Part shown: positions 8,058 to 16,553 of the stretch, piece after piece
Layout: the number at the start of each line of letters is the position of its first letter
Position numbering within the stretch: position 1 is the first letter of the stretch
NCBI RefSeq assembly: GCF_003350505.1
Contig: NZ_QQAY01000004.1
Coordinates: forward strand, 1 to 64,000
Reading direction: 5' to 3'
DNA from: Falsibacillus pallidus
Lineage (GTDB): Bacteria > Bacillota > Bacilli > Bacillales > DSM-25281
DNA length: 64,000 nucleotides
Translations under genes and position numbers: made by a program
Notes under the pieces: generated by a model
Databases searched by the model: none
Told to the model about the DNA's origin: nothing
The model's input: the letters and a program-made list of their open reading frames with translations, nothing else

Positions 8058-8966
8058 ATGAGCAATCAAAATATCGGAAAATATAATATAAAAGCAGTCT
8101 GTACAATGCTCGGAATTCAAGCTGGTACACTCCGGGCGTGGGAAAGGCGATATAACATCATTGCTCCTGTACGGAACGAATCCGGTCATAGGCTCTATAC
8201 AGAGCAGCATGTGAAAATACTCAAATGGCTGGTCAATAAAGTGAATCAAGGGTTCACAATCAGCCAGGCAATCGCCCTGCTCGATAAAAATGAAATTGAA
8301 AATGAGCAGGACATGGATGACAAAGGGACATTGAATTCAGATCAGCTTTCCGAAGAACTATTGCGAGAGCTAATGAATTTTAATGAAACAAGAGCGCAGG
8401 AACTCATAAATCGGGCATTTGCTGTCTATACAATGGATAAAGTGCTGATTGATATTCTTGCCGGACTGCTGGTCAGAATAGGGGACTTGTGGGAAAAAGG
8501 GAAAATCACCACAGCTCATGAACATTTCGCTTCTTCTATCTTAAGGTCGCGGATTGGAATATTGATGCACTCCTTCCCCCATAATGGAATCCTGCCAAAG
8601 GTAGTGGCCGTGTGCAGCCCGGGAGAGTGGCATGAATTGGGCCTCTTGATCTTTACCTTGTTTGTGAGAAGAAAAGGGTTTGATGTCATCTATTTAGGAT
8701 CCAGCATTAAGGAAGAGGATCTTTTTGAGGTCCTGGAAACAGTCAATCCGAAATTTCTCTTTATGTCTTGTACAATGAAGGAAAATTTGCCGAGAGCATT
8801 GAAGCTTGTGGATACATTAATCCAAGATTATCCCGGGACGCATGTTGGAATCGGGGGATCGGCAGTCGATAGAATGGAAAAATCTAAATCTGACCAATAC
8901 CAAGCGAATATACTTGGATTAGACAAGCAAGAATGGGACAGTTGGCTGAAATCCAAAATGGAATGA
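8058..8966 (+). CDS. MerR-family regulator with cobalamin-binding domain (CarH/LitR-like)
   Basis: A 302-residue transcription factor. An N-terminal MerR helix-turn-helix (about 8-75, with RAWERRYNIIAPVRN) is followed by a helical cap (about 95-175) and a Rossmann-type B12 domain (about 180-300). The cap carries W145-x9-E155-H156 and the Rossmann domain E190-x-H192-x2-G195. These match the W-x9-EH and E-x-H-x2-G motifs of CarH-type adenosylcobalamin photoreceptors, the histidine of the latter being the lower cobalt ligand. The residue after W145 is Glu, whereas the Thermus protein has His. ATG 8058 follows GGGGGA (8046-8051). The operator-like palindrome in its promoter suggests autoregulation. 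No carotenoid, photolyase or cobalamin gene is nearby, so the target genes are unknown. Confidence 0.8.
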   Translation: MSNQNIGKYNIKAVCTMLGIQAGTLRAWERRYNIIAPVRNESGHRLYTEQHVKILKWLVNKVNQGFTISQAIALLDKNEIENEQDMDDKGTLNSDQLSEELLRELMNFNETRAQELINRAFAVYTMDKVLIDILAGLLVRIGDLWEKGKITTAHEHFASSILRSRIGILMHSFPHNGILPKVVAVCSPGEWHELGLLIFTLFVRRKGFDVIYLGSSIKEEDLFEVLETVNPKFLFMSCTMKENLPRALKLVDTLIQDYPGTHVGIGGSAVDRMEKSKSDQYQANILGLDKQEWDSWLKSKME

Positions 8967-8994
8967 TTGGGCAAAGACAATGAACCATCGAGTT

Positions 8995-9037
8995 CCGCCC
9001 TACATAGTATGTGTTATGAGCCATACTCAGGGGGCGG
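8995..9037 (+). promoter_or_regulatory. Hairpin covering the ribosome site region of ypbH
   Basis: CCGCCC (8995-9000) pairs with GGGCGG (9032-9037) and AGTATG (9006-9011) with CATACT (9022-9027) around a ten-base loop. The only Shine-Dalgarno-like stretch before ypbH, AGGGGG (9029-9034 region), lies in the right arm. It may limit translation of ypbH or act as a weak terminator without a T run. Confidence 0.45.
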
Positions 9038-9043
9038 GGCAGA

Positions 9044-9661
9044 ATGAAATCGGAGAGACTCTCTACAAATAAAATCAAATTTTCCATCACATTTGATGAA
9101 CTTTCGGACAAAGGATTTCTTAAGGATGAATTATGGAAAGAATCGCTCATTTGGCATGAACTATTCGATGAAATGCTCGAAGAAGCCAAGAACCAATATG
9201 ACCTTGAATTGGCTGGAGCGGTGTCAGTAGAGATTTTTTCTTTGACTTCAAAAGAAATTGTGTTGATCCTGACTTTGGATGCTTTTGACGAAGATTATTA
9301 CGAAGAATGGTCAGATGATGAGGAATATGAAGACGAATCAGATGATCTGGAGGAAGAAGAGACTGATGAAACAGCTGTAAGACCCATAACATTTATCTAT
9401 TCCTTCCCTACAATAGAAGAAATCATTTCGTATGGCATTAGAATCCAGCCAAAAAATGTGTGGAAAAGCAGTGTTTACCTTCATAACGAGTCATATTATC
9501 TGCTCTTGGAGGGCATTTCACCGTCGGATGCGGAAATGGCGAGGGCTTTATGTGAAGAATACGGCTGCGTTTCTAGATTAACCTCCGTATATCTAAATGA
9601 ATATGGAAAGCCAATCATTCTAAATGAAGCAATTCAAATACTTAAGCACCATTTTAAATGA
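9044..9661 (+). CDS. ypbH: MecA-family ClpC adaptor paralogue YpbH (MecB)
   Basis: A 205-residue adaptor protein. The N-terminal domain (about 1-75, starting MKSERLSTNKIKFSITFDEL) matches the substrate-binding part of MecA. A very acidic linker (about 85-112, runs of Asp and Glu) leads to a C-terminal domain (about 113-205) that in MecA binds the ClpC ATPase. In B. subtilis MecA and YpbH deliver substrates such as ComK to ClpCP, and YpbH also affects sporulation. The length is nearer to YpbH (194) than to MecA (218), and the gene lies next to ypbG as in B. subtilis. Its upstream region forms a GC-rich hairpin (8995-9037). Confidence 0.88.
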   Translation: MKSERLSTNKIKFSITFDELSDKGFLKDELWKESLIWHELFDEMLEEAKNQYDLELAGAVSVEIFSLTSKEIVLILTLDAFDEDYYEEWSDDEEYEDESDDLEEEETDETAVRPITFIYSFPTIEEIISYGIRIQPKNVWKSSVYLHNESYYLLLEGISPSDAEMARALCEEYGCVSRLTSVYLNEYGKPIILNEAIQILKHHFK

Positions 9662-9682
9662 AAATATTATATTAGAATAATT

Positions 9683-9710
9683 AAAGAGTTCAAAAAGGAG
9701 CTCTTTTTTT
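9683..9710 (+). terminator. Intrinsic terminator after ypbH
   Basis: AAAGAGTTC (9683-9691) pairs with GAGCTCTTT (9698-9706), with one G-T pair, followed by further T residues to 9710. Confidence 0.85.
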
Positions 9711-9728
9711 ATTTGAATCTTCTGTTAA

Positions 9729-9742
9729 TGTTAACGCTTACA
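9729..9742 (+). promoter_or_regulatory. Possible CcpA (cre) site upstream of gudB
   Basis: TGTTAACGCTTACA agrees with the cre consensus TGWAANCGNTNWCA at all but one defined position. It ends about 30 bp before the gudB -35 box, a place compatible with either sign of control. Carbon-source regulation of gudB is inference only. Confidence 0.4.
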
Positions 9743-9771
9743 ATATTTCTAAAAAAAAATATTTTTCTACT

Positions 9772-9799
9772 TTGCATAAACAGGGCAAAGGTGTATACT
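9772..9799 (+). promoter_or_regulatory. Sigma-A promoter of gudB
   Basis: TTGCAT (9772-9777), 16-base spacer, TATACT (9794-9799). The gudB start is 65 bp downstream. Confidence 0.6.
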
Positions 9800-9863
9800 A
9801 TGTCATGAAAGACGGACAGTGGTCCATTTTATAGGATTGATCGAACTAGGAGGGTTTACAAGA

Positions 9864-11141
9864 ATGGTAGCCGAAAACGGTGCTGAAAACACACATAATG
9901 AGGATAAACACGATGTACTGAAATCAACGCAGACAGTTATCCATAACGCTTTGGAGAAGCTTGGCTATACAGAAGAAGTTTATGAATTATTGAAAGAGCC
10001 ATTGCGAATGATGACAGTGAAAATTCCAGTTCGAATGGATGATGGGGCAGTGAAAGTATTCACTGGCTTCCGTGCACAGCATAATGATGCAGTGGGTCCT
10101 ACCAAGGGAGGAATCCGTTTTCATCCAAATGTTACGGAAAAAGAAGTCAAGGCTTTATCCATTTGGATGAGTTTAAAATGTGGAATTGTTGATTTACCTT
10201 ATGGAGGAGGTAAAGGCGGAATCATCTGCGATCCTCGTGACATGTCCTTCAGGGAATTGGAAAGATTAAGTCGCGGATATGTGCGTGCAATCAGCCAAAT
10301 TGTAGGTCCAAATAAAGATATTCCTGCTCCTGATGTGTTTACAAACTCTCAAATCATGGCTTGGATGATGGATGAATACAGCCGGATTGATGAGTTTAAT
10401 TCTCCTGGTTTCATTACAGGAAAGCCGTTGGTGCTTGGAGGTTCTCATGGACGGGAATCTGCCACAGCAAAAGGTGTCACAATCTGTATCAGAGAAGCTG
10501 CGAAAAGACGCGGAATTCAACTTGAAGGAGCCCGTGTAGTTGTACAAGGCTTCGGAAATGCGGGTAGTTTCCTATCTAAATTCATGCATGATGCAGGTGC
10601 TAAAGTTGTCGGTATTTCTGATGCTTACGGCGCACTTTACGATCCAAACGGTTTGGATATTGATTACTTATTAGACCGACGCGACAGTTTTGGAACAGTA
10701 ACAAAACTGTTTAAAAATACAATTACAAATAAAGAACTGCTTGAACTTGATTGTGATATCCTTGTTCCGGCAGCAATTGAAAATCAAATTACTGAAGAAA
10801 ACGCCCATAATATTAAAGCGAGCATTGTTGTCGAAGCGGCAAACGGCCCAACCACGCTTGAAGCGACTAAGATCCTATCGGAGCGCGGCATCTTGCTCGT
10901 GCCTGATGTCCTTGCTTCAGCAGGTGGAGTAACGGTCTCTTACTTTGAGTGGGTTCAAAATAATCAAGGCTACTATTGGACAGAAGAAGAAGTAGAAGAA
11001 AAGCTTGAGAAGATTCTTGTCAACTCTTTCGAGAATATCTACAACACTGCCCAAACAAGACGCGTTGATATGCGATTAGCCGCCTATATGGTTGGTGTAA
11101 GAAAAATGGCAGAGGCATGTAAATTCAGAGGCTGGATCTAA
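9864..11141 (+). CDS. gudB: NAD-specific glutamate dehydrogenase GudB
   Basis: A 425-residue catabolic glutamate dehydrogenase that converts glutamate to 2-oxoglutarate and ammonium. The N-terminal catalytic domain includes [13 protein letters not shown] and the active-site segment [10 protein letters not shown] (catalytic Lys about 117); the NAD-binding fold has [11 protein letters not shown] near 235. The start is ATG 9864 with AGGAGGG at 9848-9854; an upstream in-frame GTG/ATG at 9819 lacks a ribosome site. The segment [12 protein letters not shown] holds a single VKA, not the 9-bp duplication that inactivates gudB in laboratory B. subtilis 168, so the enzyme should be active. It ends with a strong terminator and is monocistronic. 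Confidence 0.95.
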   Translation: MVAENGAENTHNEDKHDVLKSTQTVIHNALEKLGYTEEVYELLKEPLRMMTVKIPVRMDDGAVKVFTGFRAQHNDAVGPTKGGIRFHPNVTEKEVKALSIWMSLKCGIVDLPYGGGKGGIICDPRDMSFRELERLSRGYVRAISQIVGPNKDIPAPDVFTNSQIMAWMMDEYSRIDEFNSPGFITGKPLVLGGSHGRESATAKGVTICIREAAKRRGIQLEGARVVVQGFGNAGSFLSKFMHDAGAKVVGISDAYGALYDPNGLDIDYLLDRRDSFGTVTKLFKNTITNKELLELDCDILVPAAIENQITEENAHNIKASIVVEAANGPTTLEATKILSERGILLVPDVLASAGGVTVSYFEWVQNNQGYYWTEEEVEEKLEKILVNSFENIYNTAQTRRVDMRLAAYMVGVRKMAEACKFRGWI

Positions 11142-11149
11142 GCTATAGC

Positions 11150-11198
11150 AAAAAGCAGAAATGATCAGATCAAATCTGACTCATTTCTGCTTTTTTTA
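11150..11198 (+). terminator. Terminator after gudB
   Basis: A long hairpin: AAAAGCAGAAATGA pairs with TCATTTCTGCTTTT, and an inner TCAGAT pairs with ATCTGA. A run of seven T residues follows. Confidence 0.9.
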
Positions 11199-11243
11199 GT
11201 TGAAAAAAATCCATGAACTAAAATTGATCACCGTGCTTATCCT

Positions 11244-11281
11244 TTGCAACACAATGAATTATTCACTATCATATGATAGTG
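11244..11281 (+). promoter_or_regulatory. ypdA promoter with an 18-bp perfect palindrome over the -10 box
   Basis: TTGCAA (11244-11249), a 17-base spacer and TATCAT (11267-11272) form a sigma-A promoter. The palindrome CACTATCATATGATAGTG (11264-11281) covers the -10 box completely, the usual place for a repressor site. It lies 81 bp before the ypdA start. I do not recognise the binding protein. Confidence 0.6.
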
Positions 11282-11361
11282 GCAGATTTTATAAAGAAAC
11301 GTTTATGCCTTGCAATGGAAGGCTATTAGATAAGATGTGTGTGTTACGAGGAGTGAATGGA

Positions 11362-12330
11362 ATGAATTTTGAAGACTGCATCATCATTGGTGGAGGACCC
11401 TGCGGATTATCTGCAGCAATTGAACTGCAGAATATCGGGAAGAATCCATTAGTGATTGAAAAAGGGAATATTGTAAATGCGATATATAACTACCCAACTC
11501 ATCAAACCTTCTTCAGTTCCAGTGAGAAGCTTGAAATTGGCGATGTAGCTTTTATTACAGAAGAGCGGAAGCCAAAACGGAATCAGGCGCTTACTTATTA
11601 CAGGGAAGTAGCGAAGAGGAAGGAATTAAGAATCAATCGCTTTGAGCAGGTTCTGCTTGTTGATAAGCAATCAGACGGGACGTTCATTGTCAAAACAAAC
11701 AAAGATCAATATCGGACATCATACGTAGTGGTGGCAACAGGATATTATGACCATCCAAACATGATGAATATTCCTGGGGAAAATCTCGAAAAGGTTTTTC
11801 ACTACTTTAAAGAACCTCATCCTTTCTTTGACACAGATGTGGTTGTCATCGGCGGAAAAAACTCTGCAGTGGACGCAGCACTGGAACTAAATAAGGCAGG
11901 AGCCAGGGTTACGTCTTTATATAGGGGAAGCGAATATTCTAAAAGTGTCAAGCCGTGGATCTTGCCTGAATTTGATGCATTGGCGAGGAACGAACAAATC
12001 AAAATGGAATTCAATGCTGAAATCATTGAAATAAAACCTCATTCAGTGATTTATTCTGTGGATGGAATAAGAAGAGAAATAAAGAATGACTTTGTGTTCG
12101 CAATGACCGGGTATCATCCTGATCACAGCTTTATCTCAGCTATGGGTGTCCATATCAATAAGGAATCAGGACGTCCGGATTATGATGAGGCAACAATGGA
12201 AACGAATGTTAAAGGGATTTTCATTGCGGGAGTATTGGCTGCCGGAAATAATGCGAACGAAATCTTCATTGAAAATGGACGTTTCCATGGCAGGAGCATT
12301 GCAGAAACAATCATGGATAGAGAAAAATAA
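11362..12330 (+). CDS. ypdA: Bacillithiol disulfide reductase YpdA (Bdr)
   Basis: A 322-residue flavoprotein of the thioredoxin-reductase-like group that reduces bacillithiol disulfide with NADPH. The FAD-binding motif GGGPCG is at 10-15, with the conserved Cys14 of this family, and the NADPH-binding GGKNSA is at 164-169. Late in the sequence ATGYHPDHSF-like and GIFIAGV segments close the FAD fold. The start is ATG 11362 with GAGGAG at 11348-11353; longer versions from 11200 begin inside the gudB terminator region and have no ribosome site. The bacillithiol synthesis genes bshB1 and bshA are at 51.2-53.0 kb, which supports the role. A palindromic operator overlaps its promoter. Confidence 0.92.
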   Translation: MNFEDCIIIGGGPCGLSAAIELQNIGKNPLVIEKGNIVNAIYNYPTHQTFFSSSEKLEIGDVAFITEERKPKRNQALTYYREVAKRKELRINRFEQVLLVDKQSDGTFIVKTNKDQYRTSYVVVATGYYDHPNMMNIPGENLEKVFHYFKEPHPFFDTDVVVIGGKNSAVDAALELNKAGARVTSLYRGSEYSKSVKPWILPEFDALARNEQIKMEFNAEIIEIKPHSVIYSVDGIRREIKNDFVFAMTGYHPDHSFISAMGVHINKESGRPDYDEATMETNVKGIFIAGVLAAGNNANEIFIENGRFHGRSIAETIMDREK

Positions 12331-12360
12331 AGAATGGGCTGATTTTCAGCCCATTCTTTT
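12329..12360. terminator. Bidirectional terminator between ypdA and ansA
   Basis: AAAGAATGGGCTGA (12329-12342) and TCAGCCCATTCTTT (12346-12359) form a perfect 14-bp stem with a three-base loop. Flanking A and T tracts serve both convergent genes; the stem overlaps the last bases of ypdA and abuts the ansA stop codon. Confidence 0.9.
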
Positions 12361-13331
12361 TAGTGAGTAAATATATCTCGTATTTCTTCAATATCCTTCG
12401 TGTGTGATAAAGCAATTAAGAGCTTCAATCTTGCTTTTTGCCCGTTGAGTCCATTGGAAAAGATGACTCCGTGATCCCTTAGATCCTTCCCGCCGCCTTC
12501 ATATCCATAAATATCCTGAGCGATTCCATTGAAGCATCGAGACACAAGCACAACAGGGATATTTTTCTCTATTAATGCCTTGATTCCCTCCACCGAGGCA
12601 GGAGGAAGATTTCCTTGGCCTAACGCTTCCACTACAACTCCATCGTAATCAAGCTCTTTAATGGCATGGAATAAAGATGAATCAAGTCCTGCATATGCCT
12701 TGATCAAACTTACTTTGTTGGAGATGCCATTTATATTGTAGCATTCTTTATAGGTAGGAGAATGATGGAAAACAACTCCTCTTTTCGTAACAATGCCAAT
12801 TGGACCGTACTGTGGACTTTGAAAAGTGGAAACGTTGCTTGTATGTGTCTTCGTTACATTTTTAGCGGTGTGAATTTCATCATTCAACACAACAAGTACA
12901 CCTTTATCGATTGCATCTTCACTAGATGCAACCCTGATGGATGACATTAAGTTATATAAACCGTCTGCTCCGATTTCATTGCTCGATCTCATTGCTCCTG
13001 TAACGACAATTGGAATGGGAGCTTTAACAGTAAGGTCTAAAAAGTAAGCTGTTTCTTCGAGTGTGTCGGTACCGTGGGTAATCACCACTCCCTCAACACC
13101 GTGTGAAGAATACTCATTTTCTATTATCAGTTTTAGTTCCATCATCTCTCTTGGTGTAACATGCGGAGATGGAAGATGGAATGGCTCAATAACATAAAGC
13201 TCAGCCATGCTCTCCAATTGGCTTGTTTGGGCTACAAGAGGATTCTCGGAACCTGGAATGACTGAACCTGTGGGGTCTTCCATCATGGAAATTGTCCCGC
13301 CGGTGTGTATGACAAGTATTTTTTTCTTCAT
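12360..13331 (-). CDS. ansA: L-asparaginase, type I (cytoplasmic)
   Basis: A 323-residue asparaginase that hydrolyses asparagine to aspartate and ammonium. The N-terminal catalytic threonine lies in HTGGTIS (T13) and the second catalytic segment is VITHGTDTLEETA (about 83-95). There is no signal peptide, in keeping with a cytosolic type I enzyme. The ribosome site TTGGAGGT lies about eight bases before the start on the minus strand. It sits between ypdA and prsW, where B. subtilis has no such gene, and converges on ypdA. Together with gudB it points to use of amino acids as nitrogen and carbon source. Confidence 0.93.
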   Translation of the reverse strand: MKKKILVIHTGGTISMMEDPTGSVIPGSENPLVAQTSQLESMAELYVIEPFHLPSPHVTPREMMELKLIIENEYSSHGVEGVVITHGTDTLEETAYFLDLTVKAPIPIVVTGAMRSSNEIGADGLYNLMSSIRVASSEDAIDKGVLVVLNDEIHTAKNVTKTHTSNVSTFQSPQYGPIGIVTKRGVVFHHSPTYKECYNINGISNKVSLIKAYAGLDSSLFHAIKELDYDGVVVEALGQGNLPPASVEGIKALIEKNIPVVLVSRCFNGIAQDIYGYEGGGKDLRDHGVIFSNGLNGQKARLKLLIALSHTKDIEEIRDIFTH

Positions 13332-13449
13332 AGAAGTCTACCTCCAATAAGAGCTTTCCGGTATTCAGCTGACCGGTTGTGAAAATCTATTTTCATCCCT
13401 CATATTACATGATACGATTAAGGAAACAGAATGAAAAGAGGACAATGCT

Positions 13450-14127
13450 ATGCTGATGGTTTTATCAGCTGGAATCGCGCCCGGTCTGGCAATTTTAAGT
13501 TATTTTTATTTGAAGGATCAATACGAATCCGAACCTGTTTTGATGGTCTTTAAGGCATTTTTATATGGGGCTGTCCTTACTTTCCCAATAATGTTCGTTC
13601 AATATGTTTTCAGTGTGGAAAACGTTTTTCATTTTAATTGGTCTAAGGCGTTTCTTTCAGCTGCATTGATGGAAGAATTTTTCAAATGGTTCATTTTGAT
13701 TTTTACGATCTACCAGCATGGGGATTTTAATGAGCCCTATGATGGAATTGTTTACGGGGCAAGCGTTTCTTTGGGCTTTGCCACTGTTGAAAATATTTTA
13801 TATTTGTTTGCGAATGGTGTAGAGCACGCGCTTGGAAGGGCGGTTCTTCCTGTCTCCAGCCATGCCCTTTTTGGGGTGATCATGGGATTTTATTTAGGAA
13901 AAGCTAAATTTTCTTCACAGGATAAAAAGAAAAAGTGGATTTTTCTATCCTTTTTTGTTCCTTTTCTACTTCATGGCTTATACGACTTTATCATTCTGAC
14001 TGAGCGAAGCTGGATTTATTATATGATTCCATTCATGCTGTTTTTGTGGTGGCTGGGGCTTCGCAAAGTAAGGCAGGCAAAGGAACTGACAATAGAACAT
14101 CATCAACGGAATGGGACCGCTCTTTAA
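13450..14127 (+). CDS. prsW: Intramembrane protease PrsW
   Basis: A 225-residue polytopic membrane protease of the glutamic PrsW family. The signature EEFFK is at 75-79 (E75, E76, K79), followed by ATVENILY, HALFGVIMG and FLLHGLYDF in later membrane segments, all conserved in the family. In B. subtilis PrsW makes the first cut in the anti-sigma factor RsiW and so activates sigma-W under envelope stress. The start is ATG 13450 with GAGG at 13438-13441. The stop codon lies inside the terminator hairpin that follows. Confidence 0.92.
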   Translation: MLMVLSAGIAPGLAILSYFYLKDQYESEPVLMVFKAFLYGAVLTFPIMFVQYVFSVENVFHFNWSKAFLSAALMEEFFKWFILIFTIYQHGDFNEPYDGIVYGASVSLGFATVENILYLFANGVEHALGRAVLPVSSHALFGVIMGFYLGKAKFSSQDKKKKWIFLSFFVPFLLHGLYDFIILTERSWIYYMIPFMLFLWWLGLRKVRQAKELTIEHHQRNGTAL

Positions 14128-14143
14128 GAGTGGTTCTTTTTTT
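14116..14143 (+). terminator. Terminator after prsW
   Basis: ACCGCTCT (14116-14123) pairs with AGAGTGGT (14127-14134), followed by a T-rich run. It overlaps the prsW stop codon (14125-14127). Confidence 0.75.
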
Positions 14144-14210
14144 GTATAAAATACCTTCAAGAACAGAAACTACATTTAATGCTAATACATCATTTGGAGG
14201 TTCAGGCAAA

Positions 14211-15038
14211 ATGAAAAATGGCACTATTTCAAAGAAACTATTCGTCTGCATAGCTTTTTGCATATTGACTTTCCCCGTCGCGGCCAATACCCATTCTGCA
14301 AAAGCTTTTACTAATCAGGTCATCCAAAGAGGCGCTGTAGGTGATGATGTGATTGAGCTGCAAGCCCGTTTGCAATACATAGGGTATTACAAAGGGAAAA
14401 TTGATGGTGTGTTCGGATGGGGCACCTATTGGGCGTTAAGGAATTTCCAAAGCGAATTTGGCCTTCCCATCGATGGGTTAGCTGGAGCGGAAGCAAAGCA
14501 AAAATTAGTGAAAGCATCAAAATACAATAAGGAATTTGTGAAGAACCAGGTTAATAAAGGAAATAAGTTTACGTATTACGGCGGGGTGGATGCCAACAAG
14601 CAAACTGCCGGAGGGAAGAAGGCTGCACCAAAAGGAACGGCGTCTAAAAATAAGCCTACGGCAGTCAATACTCCAAATGGCTATTCGCAAAATGACATCC
14701 AATTGCTCGCCAACGCGGTTTATGGAGAATCAAGGGGTGAGCCCTATGAAGGACAGGTGGCTGTGGCTGCTGTCATTTTGAACCGTATAGACTCTCCGTC
14801 GTTCCCTAACACGGTCTCAGGGGTTATTTTTGAACCAGGGGCATTCACAGCTGTAGCCGATGGGCAAATATGGCTGACTCCCAATGAAACTTCGAAAAAA
14901 GCAGTAATAGATGCAATTAACGGATGGGATCCTTCTGGAAGTGCGCTCTACTATTTCAACCCTGCAACAGCGACAAGCGATTGGATTTGGTCAAGGCCGC
15001 AAATCAAACAAATAGGGAAACACATCTTCTGTAAATAG
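14211..15038 (+). CDS. sleB: Spore cortex-lytic enzyme SleB
   Basis: A 275-residue exported lytic transglycosylase that degrades cortex peptidoglycan containing muramic-delta-lactam during germination. A signal peptide (about 1-31, hydrophobic core FVCIAFCILTFPVA) precedes a peptidoglycan-binding domain (about 38-97, RGAVGDDVIELQARLQYIG), a Lys- and Thr-rich linker, and a hydrolase domain (about 163-275) with the catalytic region NAVYGESRGEPYEGQVAVA. ATG 14211 follows GGAGG at 14196-14200; a longer in-frame form beginning within prsW is not credible. It is followed after 14 bp by ypeB, needed for SleB localisation and stability. It is somewhat shorter than B. subtilis SleB (305) because of a shorter linker. 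Confidence 0.95.
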   Translation: MKNGTISKKLFVCIAFCILTFPVAANTHSAKAFTNQVIQRGAVGDDVIELQARLQYIGYYKGKIDGVFGWGTYWALRNFQSEFGLPIDGLAGAEAKQKLVKASKYNKEFVKNQVNKGNKFTYYGGVDANKQTAGGKKAAPKGTASKNKPTAVNTPNGYSQNDIQLLANAVYGESRGEPYEGQVAVAAVILNRIDSPSFPNTVSGVIFEPGAFTAVADGQIWLTPNETSKKAVIDAINGWDPSGSALYYFNPATATSDWIWSRPQIKQIGKHIFCK

Positions 15039-15052
15039 TGAGGTGAAACATA

Positions 15053-16414
15053 ATGATCAGAACGATATTAATAACAGTCTTAGCCATTGCCGTCATTGGT
15101 TCCGCTTATTGGGGGTATCAAGAACACCAAGAAAAGAACGCGATCCTTATCAATGCGGAAAATAACTATCAACGGGCGTTTCATGATTTGACATATCAAA
15201 TGGATCTTCTTCATGATAAAATCGGGACCACTTTGGCCATGAATTCAAGGAAATCACTTTCTCCTGCATTAGCAGATGTATGGAGGCTGACGTCTGAAGC
15301 GCATGGCGATGTTGGCCAGCTGCCGCTTACACTGCTTCCTTTCAATAAAACGGAAGAATTTCTCTCCAATATTGGTGGATTCAGTTATCGGACGGCTATA
15401 AGGGATTTAGATAAAAAACCGCTCACAAAGGACGAATATGCCCAGCTTCAAAACCTTTATAAGCAAAGTGAAGATATTCAGGGCGAGCTGAGAAGGGTTC
15501 AGCATCTTGTATTGAAAAATAACCTGCGTTGGATGGATGTCGAAATGGCATTGGCTAATGGAAGGGAAAATGCTGACAATACGATTATTGATGGGTTCAA
15601 AACAGTAGAGAAAAAAGTGCAAGGATATGAAGAATCAAATATCGGCGGTCCGTCCTTTGTCAGTTATCAAAGCAGGGATGAAAATTATAAATATTTAAAT
15701 GGGAAAGAAATAACTAAAAAGCAAGCTGTAGAAATAGCCCGCCGCTATACGCAGATGCCTAATACAAAAAATGTAAAGGTAACAGAGAATGGAAAGGGCT
15801 CAAGCTATGGATTTTATAGTGTGCTGCTCAAAAATGCCAAAGGCCAGGAAGCGAGCCTTGATATCACCAAAAAAGGCGGATATCCAATCTATCTTATACA
15901 AAACAGGGACATCAAAGACGTTAAAATCAGCTTGAACGATGCCTCAAATAAAGCGGCAGACTTTCTCAAGAAAAATAATTATAAAGACCTGGAGCTGTTT
16001 GAAAGCTCTCAATATGATTCGGTAGGAGTATTCTCTTTTGTCCAAACCGTCAAAGGTGTGAGAATTTATCCTGATGCAATCAAAATGAAAGTAGCACTTG
16101 ATAATGGCCAAATCGTAGGTTTTGCAGCCCAGGATTTCCTTCAAAGCCATCATACGAGGAATATACCCGAAGCTGGAATTTCTCTTAAAGATGCGAAAGG
16201 CTACTTAAATCCTAAATTGAAAGTAATGGAACAGCGGAGAGCCATCATTATCAATGAGCTTGGGGAAGAAGTACTCTGTTATGAATTCATGGGTACTCTC
16301 GGCCATGACACGTACCGAATTTTCATCAACGCCAGCAGCGGTACGGAGGAAAAAGTAGAAAAATTACAAAATGCTGAACCGATCTATGAAGATATAGTAA
16401 AAAAAGGGGTCTGA
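15053..16414 (+). CDS. ypeB: Germination protein YpeB
   Basis: A 453-residue spore inner-membrane or coat-side protein that partners SleB. An N-terminal hydrophobic anchor (about 3-20) is followed by a helical domain and three PepSY-type repeats (about 215-275, 295-360 and 375-440; for example KEITKKQAVEIARRY opens the first). YpeB is required for SleB to be held in the dormant spore and is processed at germination. The ribosome site is GAGGTGA before ATG 15053, and the length matches the family (about 450). It is the second gene of the sleB-ypeB unit and ends in a strong terminator. Confidence 0.94.
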   Translation: MIRTILITVLAIAVIGSAYWGYQEHQEKNAILINAENNYQRAFHDLTYQMDLLHDKIGTTLAMNSRKSLSPALADVWRLTSEAHGDVGQLPLTLLPFNKTEEFLSNIGGFSYRTAIRDLDKKPLTKDEYAQLQNLYKQSEDIQGELRRVQHLVLKNNLRWMDVEMALANGRENADNTIIDGFKTVEKKVQGYEESNIGGPSFVSYQSRDENYKYLNGKEITKKQAVEIARRYTQMPNTKNVKVTENGKGSSYGFYSVLLKNAKGQEASLDITKKGGYPIYLIQNRDIKDVKISLNDASNKAADFLKKNNYKDLELFESSQYDSVGVFSFVQTVKGVRIYPDAIKMKVALDNGQIVGFAAQDFLQSHHTRNIPEAGISLKDAKGYLNPKLKVMEQRRAIIINELGEEVLCYEFMGTLGHDTYRIFINASSGTEEKVEKLQNAEPIYEDIVKKGV

Positions 16415-16415
16415 T

Positions 16416-16446
16416 AAAGAAAGGGGGAAAACCCCTTTCTTTTTTA
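16416..16446 (+). terminator. Terminator after sleB-ypeB
   Basis: AAAGAAAGGGG (16416-16426) pairs with CCCCTTTCTTT (16432-16442), followed by T residues. Confidence 0.88.
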
Positions 16447-16553
16447 TATGGTGCTCGAAAATACCCGGCCAAAAAACTATAGAAAGTTTGCGGAATCCAT
16501 GCAATAATGGAAAAAATAGCTTATTTTATAGTTTTGCTGGAAGGGGGAGCGAT

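Noticed and set aside
9864-11141. gudB as a pseudogene as in B. subtilis 168
   Set aside because: The 9-bp duplication (VKA twice) is not present; the frame and active-site residues are intact.
11200-11361. N-terminal extension of ypdA by 54 codons
   Set aside because: It begins in the gudB terminator, has no ribosome site and runs across the ypdA promoter and palindrome; ATG 11362 with GAGGAG gives the family length.
14046-14210. N-terminal extension of sleB
   Set aside because: It overlaps prsW and its terminator; the signal peptide needs the start at 14211.
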